A DNA stretch of 64,000 nucleotides, from the NCBI GenBank assembly GCA_934096265.1, contig CAKOLI010000004.1:15004-79003 (forward strand). The letters are read 5' to 3'. The position numbers were made by a program, and so were the translations under genes. Positions 18,620-26,507 of this stretch are shown here, in pieces. The notes under the pieces are model-generated. The model did no database searches and was not told the DNA's origin. It was given only the letters and a program-made list of their open reading frames with translations. Position 1 is the first letter of the stretch. Each line of letters opens with the position of its first letter. This DNA comes from an uncultured Bacilli bacterium. Lineage in GTDB: Bacteria > Bacillota_I > Bacilli_A > RF39 > UBA660.

Positions 18620-18685
18620 CTTGATTTATATCAAGATATTGTATAGAAGTTATAATTTATGTATGGGAAAATATAGCTATATTTT
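18620..18685. other. Intergenic stretch with two symmetric sites, one FNR-like
   Basis: The region between the regulator stop (18700) and asnS has no gene. It holds CTTGAT-TTAT-ATCAAG (18620-18635), which fits the FNR/CRP-family core TTGAT-N4-ATCAA, and the 18-base perfect palindrome AAAATATAGCTATATTTT (18668-18685). Neither is placed against an evident promoter, so a regulatory role is only a possibility. Confidence 0.3.
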
Positions 18686-18699
18686 AGATTATATTCTTG

Positions 18700-19050
18700 T
18701 TATATTTTCTTATTAATTCTTGATACACATCTTTTGGGATCTGTTTTCATTAATTCGTATATTTCAGGCATCTTTTTTATTTCTTTTATAATTTCGATAT
18801 CTTCTTCTGATATAGAGCCAACATATCTAGTTACTTTATCACTTACTACGTATAGTTCTCTACCTAAAAGATAATCAGTACTTACTTCAAAAATATCCGC
18901 TAGTAACTCTAAGGATTCTAAACTTGGAGTACGTGTTCCATTTTCATAACCACATACTGATACTTTGGTTACTCCAATCATTTTACCAATATCTCTTTGA
19001 GATAATCCACGTGCTCTTCTTAATTCTTTTACTCTGTTACAAACTAACAT
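18700..19050 (-). CDS. XRE-family helix-turn-helix transcriptional regulator
   Basis: Residues 6-62 form a typical Cro/CI-type DNA-binding domain (VKELRRARGLSQRDIGKMIG, then VSVCGYENGTRTPSLESL), and the remaining 50 residues are an unassigned helical tail. I set the start at the ATG at 19050, preceded by AGAAGG; the longer frame to 19206 lacks a ribosome site and reads through promoter-like sequence. The gene stands alone. The target genes are unknown. Several TTTTTGACA words lie upstream and could be its own promoter or operator. Confidence 0.85.
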   Translation of the reverse strand: MLVCNRVKELRRARGLSQRDIGKMIGVTKVSVCGYENGTRTPSLESLELLADIFEVSTDYLLGRELYVVSDKVTRYVGSISEEDIEIIKEIKKMPEIYELMKTDPKRCVSRINKKI

Positions 19051-19242
19051 AATATACCTTCTTTCTTGTATAATAATTCCTTTGTTACTCTTATTGTAAT
19101 ATATTTGAATGTCAAAAAATGCAGAATTAACTAATAAGGTACTCTTTAACGTTAGTTTTTTTCTTAATAACGTAAAATTTGATGTTTTTTGACACTTTTT
19201 TGACATTTTTAGATGATTTTGTTCTATAAATTAATATGTGAT

Positions 19243-19272
19243 AAAAGGAAGCAAATTATTCAGCTTCCTTTT
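19243..19272 (-). terminator. Terminator overlapping the ssb stop codon
   Basis: On the minus strand AAAAGGAAGC and GCTTCCTTTT enclose a 10-base loop that contains the ssb stop codon. Confidence 0.7.
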
Positions 19273-19585
19273 TACTAGATAAAAAAGTAATTTTTTCAGC
19301 GACTAGTTCAGTCCTTTTCTTCTTACCATCTTCTTTTTCGATGATGGCAGTTTGAATACGACCACGTACACCTATTAAATCACCTTTTTTACAATAGGTA
19401 GTGGTGTTTTCTGCAACATTGGTCCATAGCGTGCAGTCAATGAAATCAGTGTCATATATGCCATCAGCATTTTTGTAATTTCTTGGAACTGCTAGGGTAA
19501 TGTGAGTTTTCTTTCTGCCTGTTTCGGTTTCTAGTAGTTCTGGGTCTTTTACCAATCTACCTACGATAATTGCTTGATTAACCAT
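19256..19585 (-). CDS. ssb: Single-stranded DNA-binding protein, short form
   Basis: The protein has a complete OB-fold typical of bacterial SSB (MVNQAIIVGRLVKDPEL, FIDCTLW, YCKKGDLIGVRGRI). It is only 109 residues and ends soon after the fold, without the flexible linker and acidic DDDIPF-type tip that recruits repair and replication proteins. In that respect it resembles the short accessory SsbB of B. subtilis, so a main SSB may be encoded elsewhere. It is not in the usual rpsF-ssb-rpsR operon. The ribosome site AAGGAGGG is strong. Confidence 0.93.
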   Translation of the reverse strand: MVNQAIIVGRLVKDPELLETETGRKKTHITLAVPRNYKNADGIYDTDFIDCTLWTNVAENTTTYCKKGDLIGVRGRIQTAIIEKEDGKKKRTELVAEKITFLSSKKEAE

Positions 19586-19606
19586 ATTTTCCCTCCTTCG
19601 TTTTTT

Positions 19607-19635
19607 ATGATAGCAAACATGATATTAGTTTACAA
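19607..19635 (-). promoter_or_regulatory. Candidate promoter of ssb
   Basis: On the minus strand TTGTAA (19630-19635), a 17-base spacer and TATCAT (19607-19612). It lies just downstream of the tandem inverted repeats at 19651-19742. Confidence 0.5.
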
Positions 19636-19650
19636 ATTGCCAAAATGAAA

Positions 19651-19742
19651 TTTTAGTATGTGTTTTTTATACTAAAACTGCAAAAAAATACTAAAATTTA
19701 TATTTTGGTAGTGTTTTTATATACTAAAACTAGCAGAAAAAA
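19651..19742. repeat. Two tandem copies of an inverted-repeat element upstream of ssb
   Basis: Copy A (19651-19688) and copy B (19703-19742) each have an arm TTTTAGTA (TTTTGGTA in B), an 11-base spacer and an arm TACTAAAA, followed by CT, a GC-containing bit and an A run. One more TACTAAAA (19689-19696) lies between them. The regular 19-base arm spacing, about two helical turns, looks like paired operator sites. Confidence 0.55.
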
Positions 19743-19781
19743 AGTAATTTTTTTTTGTAAAATTACTGTAAAATATATAAA

Positions 19782-19808
19782 AATAAGAAGCTTTGTTCGC
19801 TTCTTATT
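19782..19808 (-). terminator. Terminator after the amidase gene
   Basis: On the minus strand AATAAGAAGC and GCTTCTTATT form a 10-bp stem followed by T-rich sequence. It probably ends the sufB-amidase transcript. Confidence 0.75.
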
Positions 19809-21045
19809 GGTATTCTTTGGATATTTGTTGGTCTATAGTGGTGGTAATTGCTTCTACGTATTTATCTTTGTTGGTTATTATGTTGGCTATATCATTTTTA
19901 TTTATAATATAGCCTAGTTCGATGATGTAGCTTTCTATTCCTTTGTTAGAGTTATAATATGGATTAATACCTACATCTTTTTCACGGCCATCAACATAGC
20001 CTCCAGTTATATATCCACCTGATTCTCTTAACATGTAGTAATAGGCAGCGCCTACAGATATATTATATGGATTATCTTCTCTTCTTGCTAGTTCTTCTTT
20101 GGTAACTATTCTAGTATAGACACCATTTAGCATTTTGAAACTCATATTGTTAGAGTAAGATGTGTTTGCTTTTTCAACGATGCTATCTGCTAGGGTGCTG
20201 GCAAAGGTATAATCTATATTAGGGGGAGTTAGTATTTCTACTCCATGCATATTTTTATTAGCATGGCTATTTAGATGGATGGAAAATAAGTATTTAGAGT
20301 TATTTATATGGGGTATTACTACTCTTCCTATTTCATTATTTACGTTGTATTCTTCTAGGTCTATATCTTTATCTCTTGTTATTCCTACTTTATAGCCTAA
20401 TTGTTCTAGTGATGATTTTATAGATAGGGCAACTTCTAGGGATACATTTTTTTCTAATTTAGAACTTCCTATTGCTCCTGAGTCTTTGCCTCCATGGCCT
20501 GCATCGATGGTAATATCATATATGTTGTTATCTTTATTTTCTTCTACATTAAGGGTTAGGGTGTTATATTTTGTATCTGTATTAATAGTTATTTTATTAT
20601 TATATTTAGATAAGGTGTAATAAGTAATACTTGGATAAGTAGTGGTGTTATTTAAAGCATAATACTTTATGTTATTATCTTTATCTTTTGCTTTTATAAA
20701 TAGGTAATGGGTAGTTCTTGTTAAATTATCTAGGTACATACCGGTGTTGATTTTATCTGATATATAGAATTTAGTTTTATTTTCTTCTTCTTTAGTTATT
20801 AGGGGGAGTTCTATTTCTTTGTCTGATACTATTGCTAGAGTGATGTTTGTATATTCATTAGTAGGTAGTGTTCCTTTTATGTTTAAATGGGTACCATATA
20901 CATAATACTCTTCTATATCAATGGGGGTTTGTTCTTTGGTTATTGAAAGGGAAGTATTGTTGGCAGTGGTATTATTTTTATTATAGTAGATAATAAGTAA
21001 TACTAGGGCAAGGATAATTGTTATGCTTATTAGCTTTTTTTTCAT
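19804..21045 (-). CDS. N-acetylmuramoyl-L-alanine amidase (Amidase_3)
   Basis: This zinc amidase cuts the bond between muramic acid and the stem peptide. A membrane anchor or uncleaved signal (about 4-21) precedes a beta-rich N-terminal region (to about 170) and the catalytic domain. The metal-binding motifs are visible: IDAGHGGKDSGAIG near 178, LEKNVSLEVA, and SIHLNSHANKNMHGVE, with a final catalytic Glu in YIIELGYI. CwlD and sporulation amidases belong to the same family, but cell-separation enzymes do too. Its ATG follows the sufB stop directly, so it is co-transcribed with sufB, an unusual pairing. Confidence 0.9.
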   Translation of the reverse strand: MKKKLISITIILALVLLIIYYNKNNTTANNTSLSITKEQTPIDIEEYYVYGTHLNIKGTLPTNEYTNITLAIVSDKEIELPLITKEEENKTKFYISDKINTGMYLDNLTRTTHYLFIKAKDKDNNIKYYALNNTTTYPSITYYTLSKYNNKITINTDTKYNTLTLNVEENKDNNIYDITIDAGHGGKDSGAIGSSKLEKNVSLEVALSIKSSLEQLGYKVGITRDKDIDLEEYNVNNEIGRVVIPHINNSKYLFSIHLNSHANKNMHGVEILTPPNIDYTFASTLADSIVEKANTSYSNNMSFKMLNGVYTRIVTKEELARREDNPYNISVGAAYYYMLRESGGYITGGYVDGREKDVGINPYYNSNKGIESYIIELGYIINKNDIANIITNKDKYVEAITTTIDQQISKEYQ

Positions 21046-22356
21046 TTATTTTCCTCCTATATTTAGGCTAAGTAGGCGATTTAATTCAACGGCATATTCC
21101 ATGGGGAGTTCTTCTCTAAATACATTTATAAAGCCCATTATGATTAGTTCTTTAGCTTTGTCTTCGGTAAGACCTCTTGATGTTAGGTAAAATAATTGTT
21201 CTTCTCCTATTTTTGAGACAGTTGCTTCATGTTCTAATATTGATGTATCGTTTTCTACTATGTTGGTTGGAACGGTATCACTTTTAGAAAGGTCATCTAG
21301 GATGATTGTGTCACATTTGACTGATGCTTTGGAATGATGAGCCTTATCAGATATTCTCGCTGTTCCACGGTATGTTGCATTGCCACCTAGGGAGGCTATT
21401 GATTTTGATACGATGTTGCTTTTGGTGTAAGGAGCTAAATGGATCATTTTAGCTCCTGCATCTTGTATTTGACCTGCAGTGGCACTAGCTACGGAGATAC
21501 ATGTTCCTCTTGCGTTTTTACCATTTAGTATGCAGCATGGATATTTCATGTTTACTTTGGCTCCAATGTTACCATCTATCCATTCCATTAGGCCACCTTC
21601 TTCTACAATAGCTCTTTTGGTTACTAGGTTATAGGTATTGTTTGACCAGTTTTGGATAGTAGTGTAACGACATTTAGCGTTTTTTAGAACGAATATTTCG
21701 ACAACAGCGGCGTGTAGTGAGTCTTCTGTGTAAGTTGGAGCAGTACATCCTTCTATATAATGAAGTTCGCTTCCTTCGTCTACTATGATTAGAGTTCTTT
21801 CAAATTGTCCCATGTTTTTTCCATTTATACGAAAATAGCTTTGTAATGGTCTATCTAGTTTAGTATTTTTAGGGATATAGATAAATGTGCCTCCTGAGAA
21901 TACAGCTCCGTTTAAGGCAGTAAATTTATTTTCATCATATTTTACTAATGTATTAAAATATTTCATAAATAAATCTGGATATTTTTTAATAGCACTGTCT
22001 GTATCTAAGAAGATAATGTTTTTCTTTACTAATTCTTCTTTCATGTTGTGATATATTACTTCACTATCATATTGTGCACCAATACCATCTAAATATGTCT
22101 TTTCAGCTTTAATAACTCCTAAATTATCAAATTCGCATCTTATATTTTCATTAATATTATCCCATTTATCAGTTAAATCATTTGCTCTTTGTTTGTAATA
22201 TGTAATGTCATCATAATTTATATCAATTGTAGGCCCAAAATTAGGATTTGGTAAGCTATTAAATTTATCTAAGCATTTTAATCTAAAGTCTAGGACGTAT
22301 GATGGTTCTTCTTTTATTTGTGATATTTTCTTTATTACTTCTTTTGTTAATTTCAT
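21046..22356 (-). CDS. sufB: Fe-S cluster assembly scaffold SufB
   Basis: SufB is the scaffold of the SUF machine, on which Fe-S clusters are built with SufC and SufD. The 436-residue protein has the family regions FSGGTFIYIPK, HYIEGCTAP, AVVEIFVLKNAK and HEATVSKIGEEQLFYLTSRGL. The length is a little below the usual 465. It is the last suf gene in the order C-D-S-U-B, but a terminator hairpin and an extended -10 promoter lie between sufU and sufB, so it may be transcribed independently. Confidence 0.96.
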   Translation of the reverse strand: MKLTKEVIKKISQIKEEPSYVLDFRLKCLDKFNSLPNPNFGPTIDINYDDITYYKQRANDLTDKWDNINENIRCEFDNLGVIKAEKTYLDGIGAQYDSEVIYHNMKEELVKKNIIFLDTDSAIKKYPDLFMKYFNTLVKYDENKFTALNGAVFSGGTFIYIPKNTKLDRPLQSYFRINGKNMGQFERTLIIVDEGSELHYIEGCTAPTYTEDSLHAAVVEIFVLKNAKCRYTTIQNWSNNTYNLVTKRAIVEEGGLMEWIDGNIGAKVNMKYPCCILNGKNARGTCISVASATAGQIQDAGAKMIHLAPYTKSNIVSKSIASLGGNATYRGTARISDKAHHSKASVKCDTIILDDLSKSDTVPTNIVENDTSILEHEATVSKIGEEQLFYLTSRGLTEDKAKELIIMGFINVFREELPMEYAVELNRLLSLNIGGK

Positions 22357-22377
22357 ACTACCATCTCCTCTTTATTA

Positions 22378-22386
22378 ATTATAGCA
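22378..22386 (-). promoter_or_regulatory. Extended -10 promoter directly before sufB
   Basis: On the minus strand TGCTATAAT is a perfect extended -10 (TGnTATAAT) placed just after the terminator behind sufU, 22 bases before the sufB start. No good -35 is needed for this class. Confidence 0.5.
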
Positions 22387-22394
22387 AAAATAGT

Positions 22395-22419
22395 AAAAAA
22401 AAGATAGTATTGTACTATC
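22395..22419 (-). terminator. Terminator between sufU and sufB
   Basis: On the minus strand GATAGTA and TACTATC form a hairpin followed by eight T. The hairpin overlaps the sufU TAG stop codon. Confidence 0.75.
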
Positions 22420-22870
22420 CTTTTGTGTTATCTTTTAATAATTTTTCCATTCCATTCCATGTTAATGTGGCACATTTTTTGCGGGATGGTTGTTTGTATG
22501 TTTCACTATATACGATTGCCTCTTGTAAGATAGTTGGTTCGTATGGTTTTTCTTCTATCATATTATGATAGTTATTAATTATATTTATTGCTTCGTCTAC
22601 TTTTTTACCAATTAGTAATTTAGTCATGATAGAGGTAGTTGATATAGATATGGCACATGCTTCTCCTTCAAAGCAGATGTCTTCTATTATGTTTTCTTTT
22701 AGTTTAACATATAAATCTATATTGTCTATACATGAGTCATTATTTGTATTTATTTTAATATAGTCATTAGATTCTGGGACTTTTTTGTTGTTTGGGTATT
22801 GGTAATTGTCTAATATTATATTTCTTTTTAAGTTATCATCCATATTATCACCTACAATATTTCTTGCCAA
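22415..22870 (-). CDS. sufU: SufU zinc-dependent sulfur-transfer protein
   Basis: SufU accepts sulfur from the cysteine desulfurase SufS in Gram-positive bacteria. The zinc ligands of the family are visible: a Cys-x-Asp (SCID), the Cys in GEACAIS and the Cys in KKCATLTW. The 151-residue protein also has the conserved AISISTTSIMT helix. The gene overlaps the end of sufS by 19 bases. Confidence 0.93.
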   Translation of the reverse strand: MARNIVGDNMDDNLKRNIILDNYQYPNNKKVPESNDYIKINTNNDSCIDNIDLYVKLKENIIEDICFEGEACAISISTTSIMTKLLIGKKVDEAINIINNYHNMIEEKPYEPTILQEAIVYSETYKQPSRKKCATLTWNGMEKLLKDNTKG

Positions 22871-24048
22871 ATGTTCTTACTATTTTTAAGTACGTTTATT
22901 AGTAAGTCTATTTCTTCTTTAGTATTATATAGAGCTAGGCTAATTCGGCATGTGTTTCTTATATTTATTTCATCTTTTAGTATTTTAGCACAGTGGTTAC
23001 CTGCACGGATGCAGATATTATATTTATCTAGATATATAGAAGTATCTTGACTAAATACTCCTTTTATGTTAAATGCGACGGTTGGTCCTTGGGCAAATTC
23101 ATTATATATTGTAATAAAATCTAGTTGTTTTAATTTTGATATTAGGTAGTTACGTAAATTTAGTTCGTATTCTTCTATTTTGTCTATACCTATATTTTTT
23201 ATGTATTTTATGGCACTGCCAAGGCCTATTACTCCTGCGATGTTAGGTGTTCCTCCTTCTAGGCGAAGAGGGAGTGGTTTTAGTTCATAGTAACCGTTTT
23301 CTTCAAACAAAGAATTCATACCTCCTCCATAATTTAGAGGGTCTACTTGGGATAGAAGGTCATATTTGCCATATATAACTCCTACTCCTGTTGGTCCATA
23401 TAATTTATGGGATGAGAATGTGTAGAAGTCTACATCCATATCAGATGCATCTACTTTGGTATGGGCTATGCTTTGGGCACCGTCTATTAAGACTGTGATG
23501 CCTTTTTTATGAGCTAGAGAAGTTATATCTTTGATAGGTCTTATATCCCCTATTACGTTAGTGATGTGAGCTATAGATATTACTTTTGTTTTAGGAGTTA
23601 TTACGCTATTTAGATTAGATAATGATAGTTCTTTTTGCTCGGTAAGAGGGATATATTTTACTTTGATGCCTATACTTTTTTCAAGAATAAACCATGGTAA
23701 AACATTTGATGCATGTTCACTTTTGGTAATTAGAACTTCATCATCTTTAGAAAGTATTTTTTTAAAGTAGCCAAAGACTAGTAAGTTTATGCTTTCAGTG
23801 TTACCACTTGTAAATACTATTTCGTTAGGACTTTTAGCATTTATAAATTCTTTAATTATGTTTCTTGTTTCTTCATATTTATCTGAAGCTATTTGACTAA
23901 TTTTATAATCTCCTCGGTGGGCATTAGCACAGTAATTAGTGTAATAGTCATTCATACTATCTAATACCACTTTTGGTTTAAAAGTAGTGGCTCCGTTGTC
24001 AAAATAGACAAGATTATCTTTAATCATGGGGAAGTCTTCTCTATGCAT
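22852..24048 (-). CDS. sufS: Cysteine desulfurase SufS
   Basis: SufS is a PLP enzyme that removes sulfur from cysteine for Fe-S cluster assembly. The 398-residue protein starts YFDNGATTFKP and has the PLP-binding Lys in TFSSHKLYGPTG. The active-site Cys lies in IRAGNHCAKIL, and GGTPNIAG is conserved. These mark the group II (SufS/CsdA) type. The gene lies between sufD and sufU in one operon. Confidence 0.96.
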   Translation of the reverse strand: MHREDFPMIKDNLVYFDNGATTFKPKVVLDSMNDYYTNYCANAHRGDYKISQIASDKYEETRNIIKEFINAKSPNEIVFTSGNTESINLLVFGYFKKILSKDDEVLITKSEHASNVLPWFILEKSIGIKVKYIPLTEQKELSLSNLNSVITPKTKVISIAHITNVIGDIRPIKDITSLAHKKGITVLIDGAQSIAHTKVDASDMDVDFYTFSSHKLYGPTGVGVIYGKYDLLSQVDPLNYGGGMNSLFEENGYYELKPLPLRLEGGTPNIAGVIGLGSAIKYIKNIGIDKIEEYELNLRNYLISKLKQLDFITIYNEFAQGPTVAFNIKGVFSQDTSIYLDKYNICIRAGNHCAKILKDEINIRNTCRISLALYNTKEEIDLLINVLKNSKNIWQEIL

Positions 24049-24052
24049 ATTA

Positions 24053-24796
24053 TCACCTCCAATACTTATTTATTTCGTTTAATATAATTTCTTTTAAGTT
24101 AAGGTCAAGGTCGGTATTTCCAATAAGAAAACCTTTAATTAATAATTTAAGTCCTGATGTGTAATCAATGCCTCTTGTACTTAGATAGAATAGTGATTCT
24201 TTATCAAATGTTCCAATACTGCTACTGTGAGTGGCAGATATATCTTTTTCATCAATATACATATTAGGTTTTATTATGGAGTTATTTTTATCCATTGTAA
24301 TTATTTTGGTTGCTTGTTTGATAATACTATTTTTAGAGTTTTTAGGTACGTAACTATCAATAGTGAAAGAAGCGGTAGAATTATCTAGGGTGATACTTTT
24401 ACAGATAATGTTACTGGTAGTGTTTTTACTATTATGTTTTACTATTATATGGTTTTTATCTATATTCTTAGTAATGCTACTGTAGTTATAGTTAATAGAG
24501 GCATATTCTTCATTTAGAGATATTATTACTTCTTCTTCTTTATTTTGGTCACTAGAGAAATTTACTACTTCTAATTTGGAGTTTTTGTATAGGTTATATT
24601 CTATTTTTGTTTTAGAGTTAGTGTTATTTGATAAAAGATAGATACTTGCAGTTTGACTACAAGGTATATTAATAATTAGATGTTTATATTCTGTACTTTG
24701 AATATTTATAAATAATTTGTTATTTGATACGTCTATGTTAATTATATCAGGGCTATCATTAGTTATTATCATGTTTTCTAGTAATATTTTATTCAT
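24053..24796 (-). CDS. sufD: SufD, unusually short form
   Basis: SufD is the SufB partner in the SufBCD complex. The C-terminal part is recognisable: ATHSSSIGTFDKESLFYLSTRGID is the family signature, and a beta-helix-like Asn/Ile-rich segment comes before it. At 247 residues it is far below the usual 400 or so; the N-terminal half seems to be missing or reduced. It is not a broken gene, since it overlaps sufC by 8 bases, ends 4 bases before sufS and has a clean frame. It may be a minimal SufD. Confidence 0.85.
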   Translation of the reverse strand: MNKILLENMIITNDSPDIINIDVSNNKLFINIQSTEYKHLIINIPCSQTASIYLLSNNTNSKTKIEYNLYKNSKLEVVNFSSDQNKEEEVIISLNEEYASINYNYSSITKNIDKNHIIVKHNSKNTTSNIICKSITLDNSTASFTIDSYVPKNSKNSIIKQATKIITMDKNNSIIKPNMYIDEKDISATHSSSIGTFDKESLFYLSTRGIDYTSGLKLLIKGFLIGNTDLDLNLKEIILNEINKYWR

Positions 24797-25565
24797 GTTG
24801 TTTATCCTTGTCTATAGTATTTGTCTTAGCTATTACGTTAAGATATCCTTCTTGTTCTATTTTTTTAGCAAGAGTGGCATCTTTTGTTTGAACTATTTTT
24901 CCTTGATATAAAATGTGGACGTAGTTTGGATGTAGATATTCTAAAATACGTGGATAATGAGTAATTATAAGTATTGATGTATTTGGATTTTCTTGTTTAT
25001 ATTTAAAGATGTTTTCTGATACTATTTTTAGACTGTCAACGTCGAGTCCTGAGTCTAATTCATCTAATATAATTAGAGATGGTTCTAGTATTTTTAGTTG
25101 GAGTACTTCGTTCTTTTTTCTTTCTCCTCCAGAGAAACCTAAGTTTAATTCACGATGGATCATTTCTTTATTCATATGTAAATCAGTTATGGCTTTTTCA
25201 CATTTTAGCATAAAGTCATATAAGCCAACTGGTTTGTTTAATTTTTCACTTAATGCCGTTTTGAGAAAGTCTTGATTAGATACTCCTTCTATGGCAATAG
25301 GGTTTTGCATAGCAAGGAATATTCCTTTCCTGCTACGGATATATGTTTCTTCATTTGTGATGTCTTCATCATTAAAAATAATGTTACCTTTAGTTATTTT
25401 GTAATTGGTATCTCCCATAATTATTTTAGATAGTGTTGACTTCCCTACTCCATTTGGTCCCATTACGGCATGAATTTCCCCATCGTTTATAGTAAGGTTT
25501 AAATCTTTTAATATTTCTTTGTCTTCTATTTGACAAGATAGGTTGTTAATAATTAATTTTGCCAT
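24789..25565 (-). CDS. sufC: Fe-S assembly ATPase SufC
   Basis: SufC is the ABC-type ATPase of the SUF complex. The 258-residue protein has Walker A GPNGVGKST, the characteristic QNPIAIEGVSNQDFL, the signature FSGGERKKNEVLQL and Walker B LIILDELDSGLDVD. It is the first gene of the suf operon and is preceded by a good promoter (25584-25612). Confidence 0.97.
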   Translation of the reverse strand: MAKLIINNLSCQIEDKEILKDLNLTINDGEIHAVMGPNGVGKSTLSKIIMGDTNYKITKGNIIFNDEDITNEETYIRSRKGIFLAMQNPIAIEGVSNQDFLKTALSEKLNKPVGLYDFMLKCEKAITDLHMNKEMIHRELNLGFSGGERKKNEVLQLKILEPSLIILDELDSGLDVDSLKIVSENIFKYKQENPNTSILIITHYPRILEYLHPNYVHILYQGKIVQTKDATLAKKIEQEGYLNVIAKTNTIDKDKQHE

Positions 25566-25583
25566 TTGTAAATCACCATCTAT

Positions 25584-25612
25584 ATTGTAACAAATTTCTT
25601 GTAAAAAGTCTA
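25584..25612 (-). promoter_or_regulatory. Promoter of the suf operon
   Basis: On the minus strand TAGACT (25607-25612), a 17-base spacer and TACAAT (25584-25589), about 20 bases before sufC. Confidence 0.6.
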
Positions 25613-25642
25613 TATTCTATTAGTAGATATGTGGTATTAGCT

Positions 25643-25674
25643 ATTAAAAAAATTGTAGGTTTTAGCTACAATTT
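25643..25674 (-). terminator. Terminator at the end of the sigma-factor array
   Basis: On the minus strand AAATTGTAG and CTACAATTT form a 9-bp perfect stem with a 7-base loop and a T tail. Confidence 0.85.
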
Positions 25675-26500
25675 AATATAATTCTAATGACTCATAAGTT
25701 TCTTTTGTTCTTAGACGTTTTAAAGCTCTTTTTTCTATTTGTCTTATACATTCTCCAGTCACATTGTATTTTTGCCCAAGTTTAACATATGATACTGGTT
25801 CTTTGTCAAAGCCATAGTGGAGTCTTAGTATTTTTTGTTCTTCTTCTGGTAGTGATAGAAGAAGTTTTTCTAGTATGGGTCTTAGCATGGTTTTAATTAC
25901 TTGTTCTTCTATATTTGTAGTGTTATATGACTGACAAGGACAGTTTTTTTCTTCTTCGATGATGCGTTCTAATGATACTGTTTGCTGTTCTATAGCTTCT
26001 TTTAGTCTTTTAGCTTTAGAAGTGGTACTGCTTAGGTTATTTATAGCTTCATCTATATCAATAGGTAGACCTGTTTGTTTTAGGTGCTCTTCATTTAGTT
26101 TGTTATATCTATTTACTAAGTAATATATATTATGTGGTATCCTTATTGTTCTACTTTTACTTATAATACCTTTGCCTATTGATTGTTTTATCCAATATGT
26201 TGCATAGGTTGAGAATTTGCAATCTTTTTGGGGATCAAAGTTGTCTATTGCTTTCATAAGACCAAGATTGCCTTCTTGGATTAAGTCTAGTAAGTCTAGT
26301 CCTTTGTTTTGATAGTGTTTAGCTATATATACAACTAATTTTAGATTAGCTTTTATAAATACTTCGTAAGCAGAGTTGTCTTTGTTTTTTATTCTTTTAA
26401 TTAGTTCTATTTCTTCTTCTTTAGTTAGAAGTGGTATGTTTTTAATTTCTTCAAAGTATTGATCTACAGATGTTTCTTTATAATAATTTTTATTTTCCAT
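25673..26500 (-). CDS. Sigma-70 family factor, array member 1 (last gene)
   Basis: A sigma-70 factor of 275 residues with region 1.2/2.1 ([10 protein letters not shown]), region 2.2 (LIQEGNLGLMKAID), region 2.3/2.4 (KFSTYATYWIKQSIGKGI) and a region 4.2 helix-turn-helix (EPVSYVKLGQKYNVTGECIRQIE). The -10 reading helix keeps the Gln but has Gly where RpoD has Thr (WIKQSIG versus WIRQGIT), so its promoter preference may differ. There is no clear ribosome site; its ATG is only a few bases after the rpoD stop, so translation is probably coupled to rpoD. Confidence 0.88.
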   Translation of the reverse strand: MENKNYYKETSVDQYFEEIKNIPLLTKEEEIELIKRIKNKDNSAYEVFIKANLKLVVYIAKHYQNKGLDLLDLIQEGNLGLMKAIDNFDPQKDCKFSTYATYWIKQSIGKGIISKSRTIRIPHNIYYLVNRYNKLNEEHLKQTGLPIDIDEAINNLSSTTSKAKRLKEAIEQQTVSLERIIEEEKNCPCQSYNTTNIEEQVIKTMLRPILEKLLLSLPEEEQKILRLHYGFDKEPVSYVKLGQKYNVTGECIRQIEKRALKRLRTKETYESLELY

Positions 26501-26507
26501 ATTATTA

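Noticed and set aside
18408..18699. T-box or other riboswitch before asnS.
   Set aside because: No TGGNACCGCG-type antiterminator sequence or specifier stem is present; the hairpin at 18539-18568 is a terminator for the gene upstream.
19651..19742. CRISPR-like array.
   Set aside because: Only two copies of an AT-rich inverted repeat with no spacer structure and no cas genes nearby.
19660..19917. Rightward 85-codon frame between ssb and the amidase.
   Set aside because: It lies over the repeat element and the amidase terminator and amidase 3' end, with no ribosome site.
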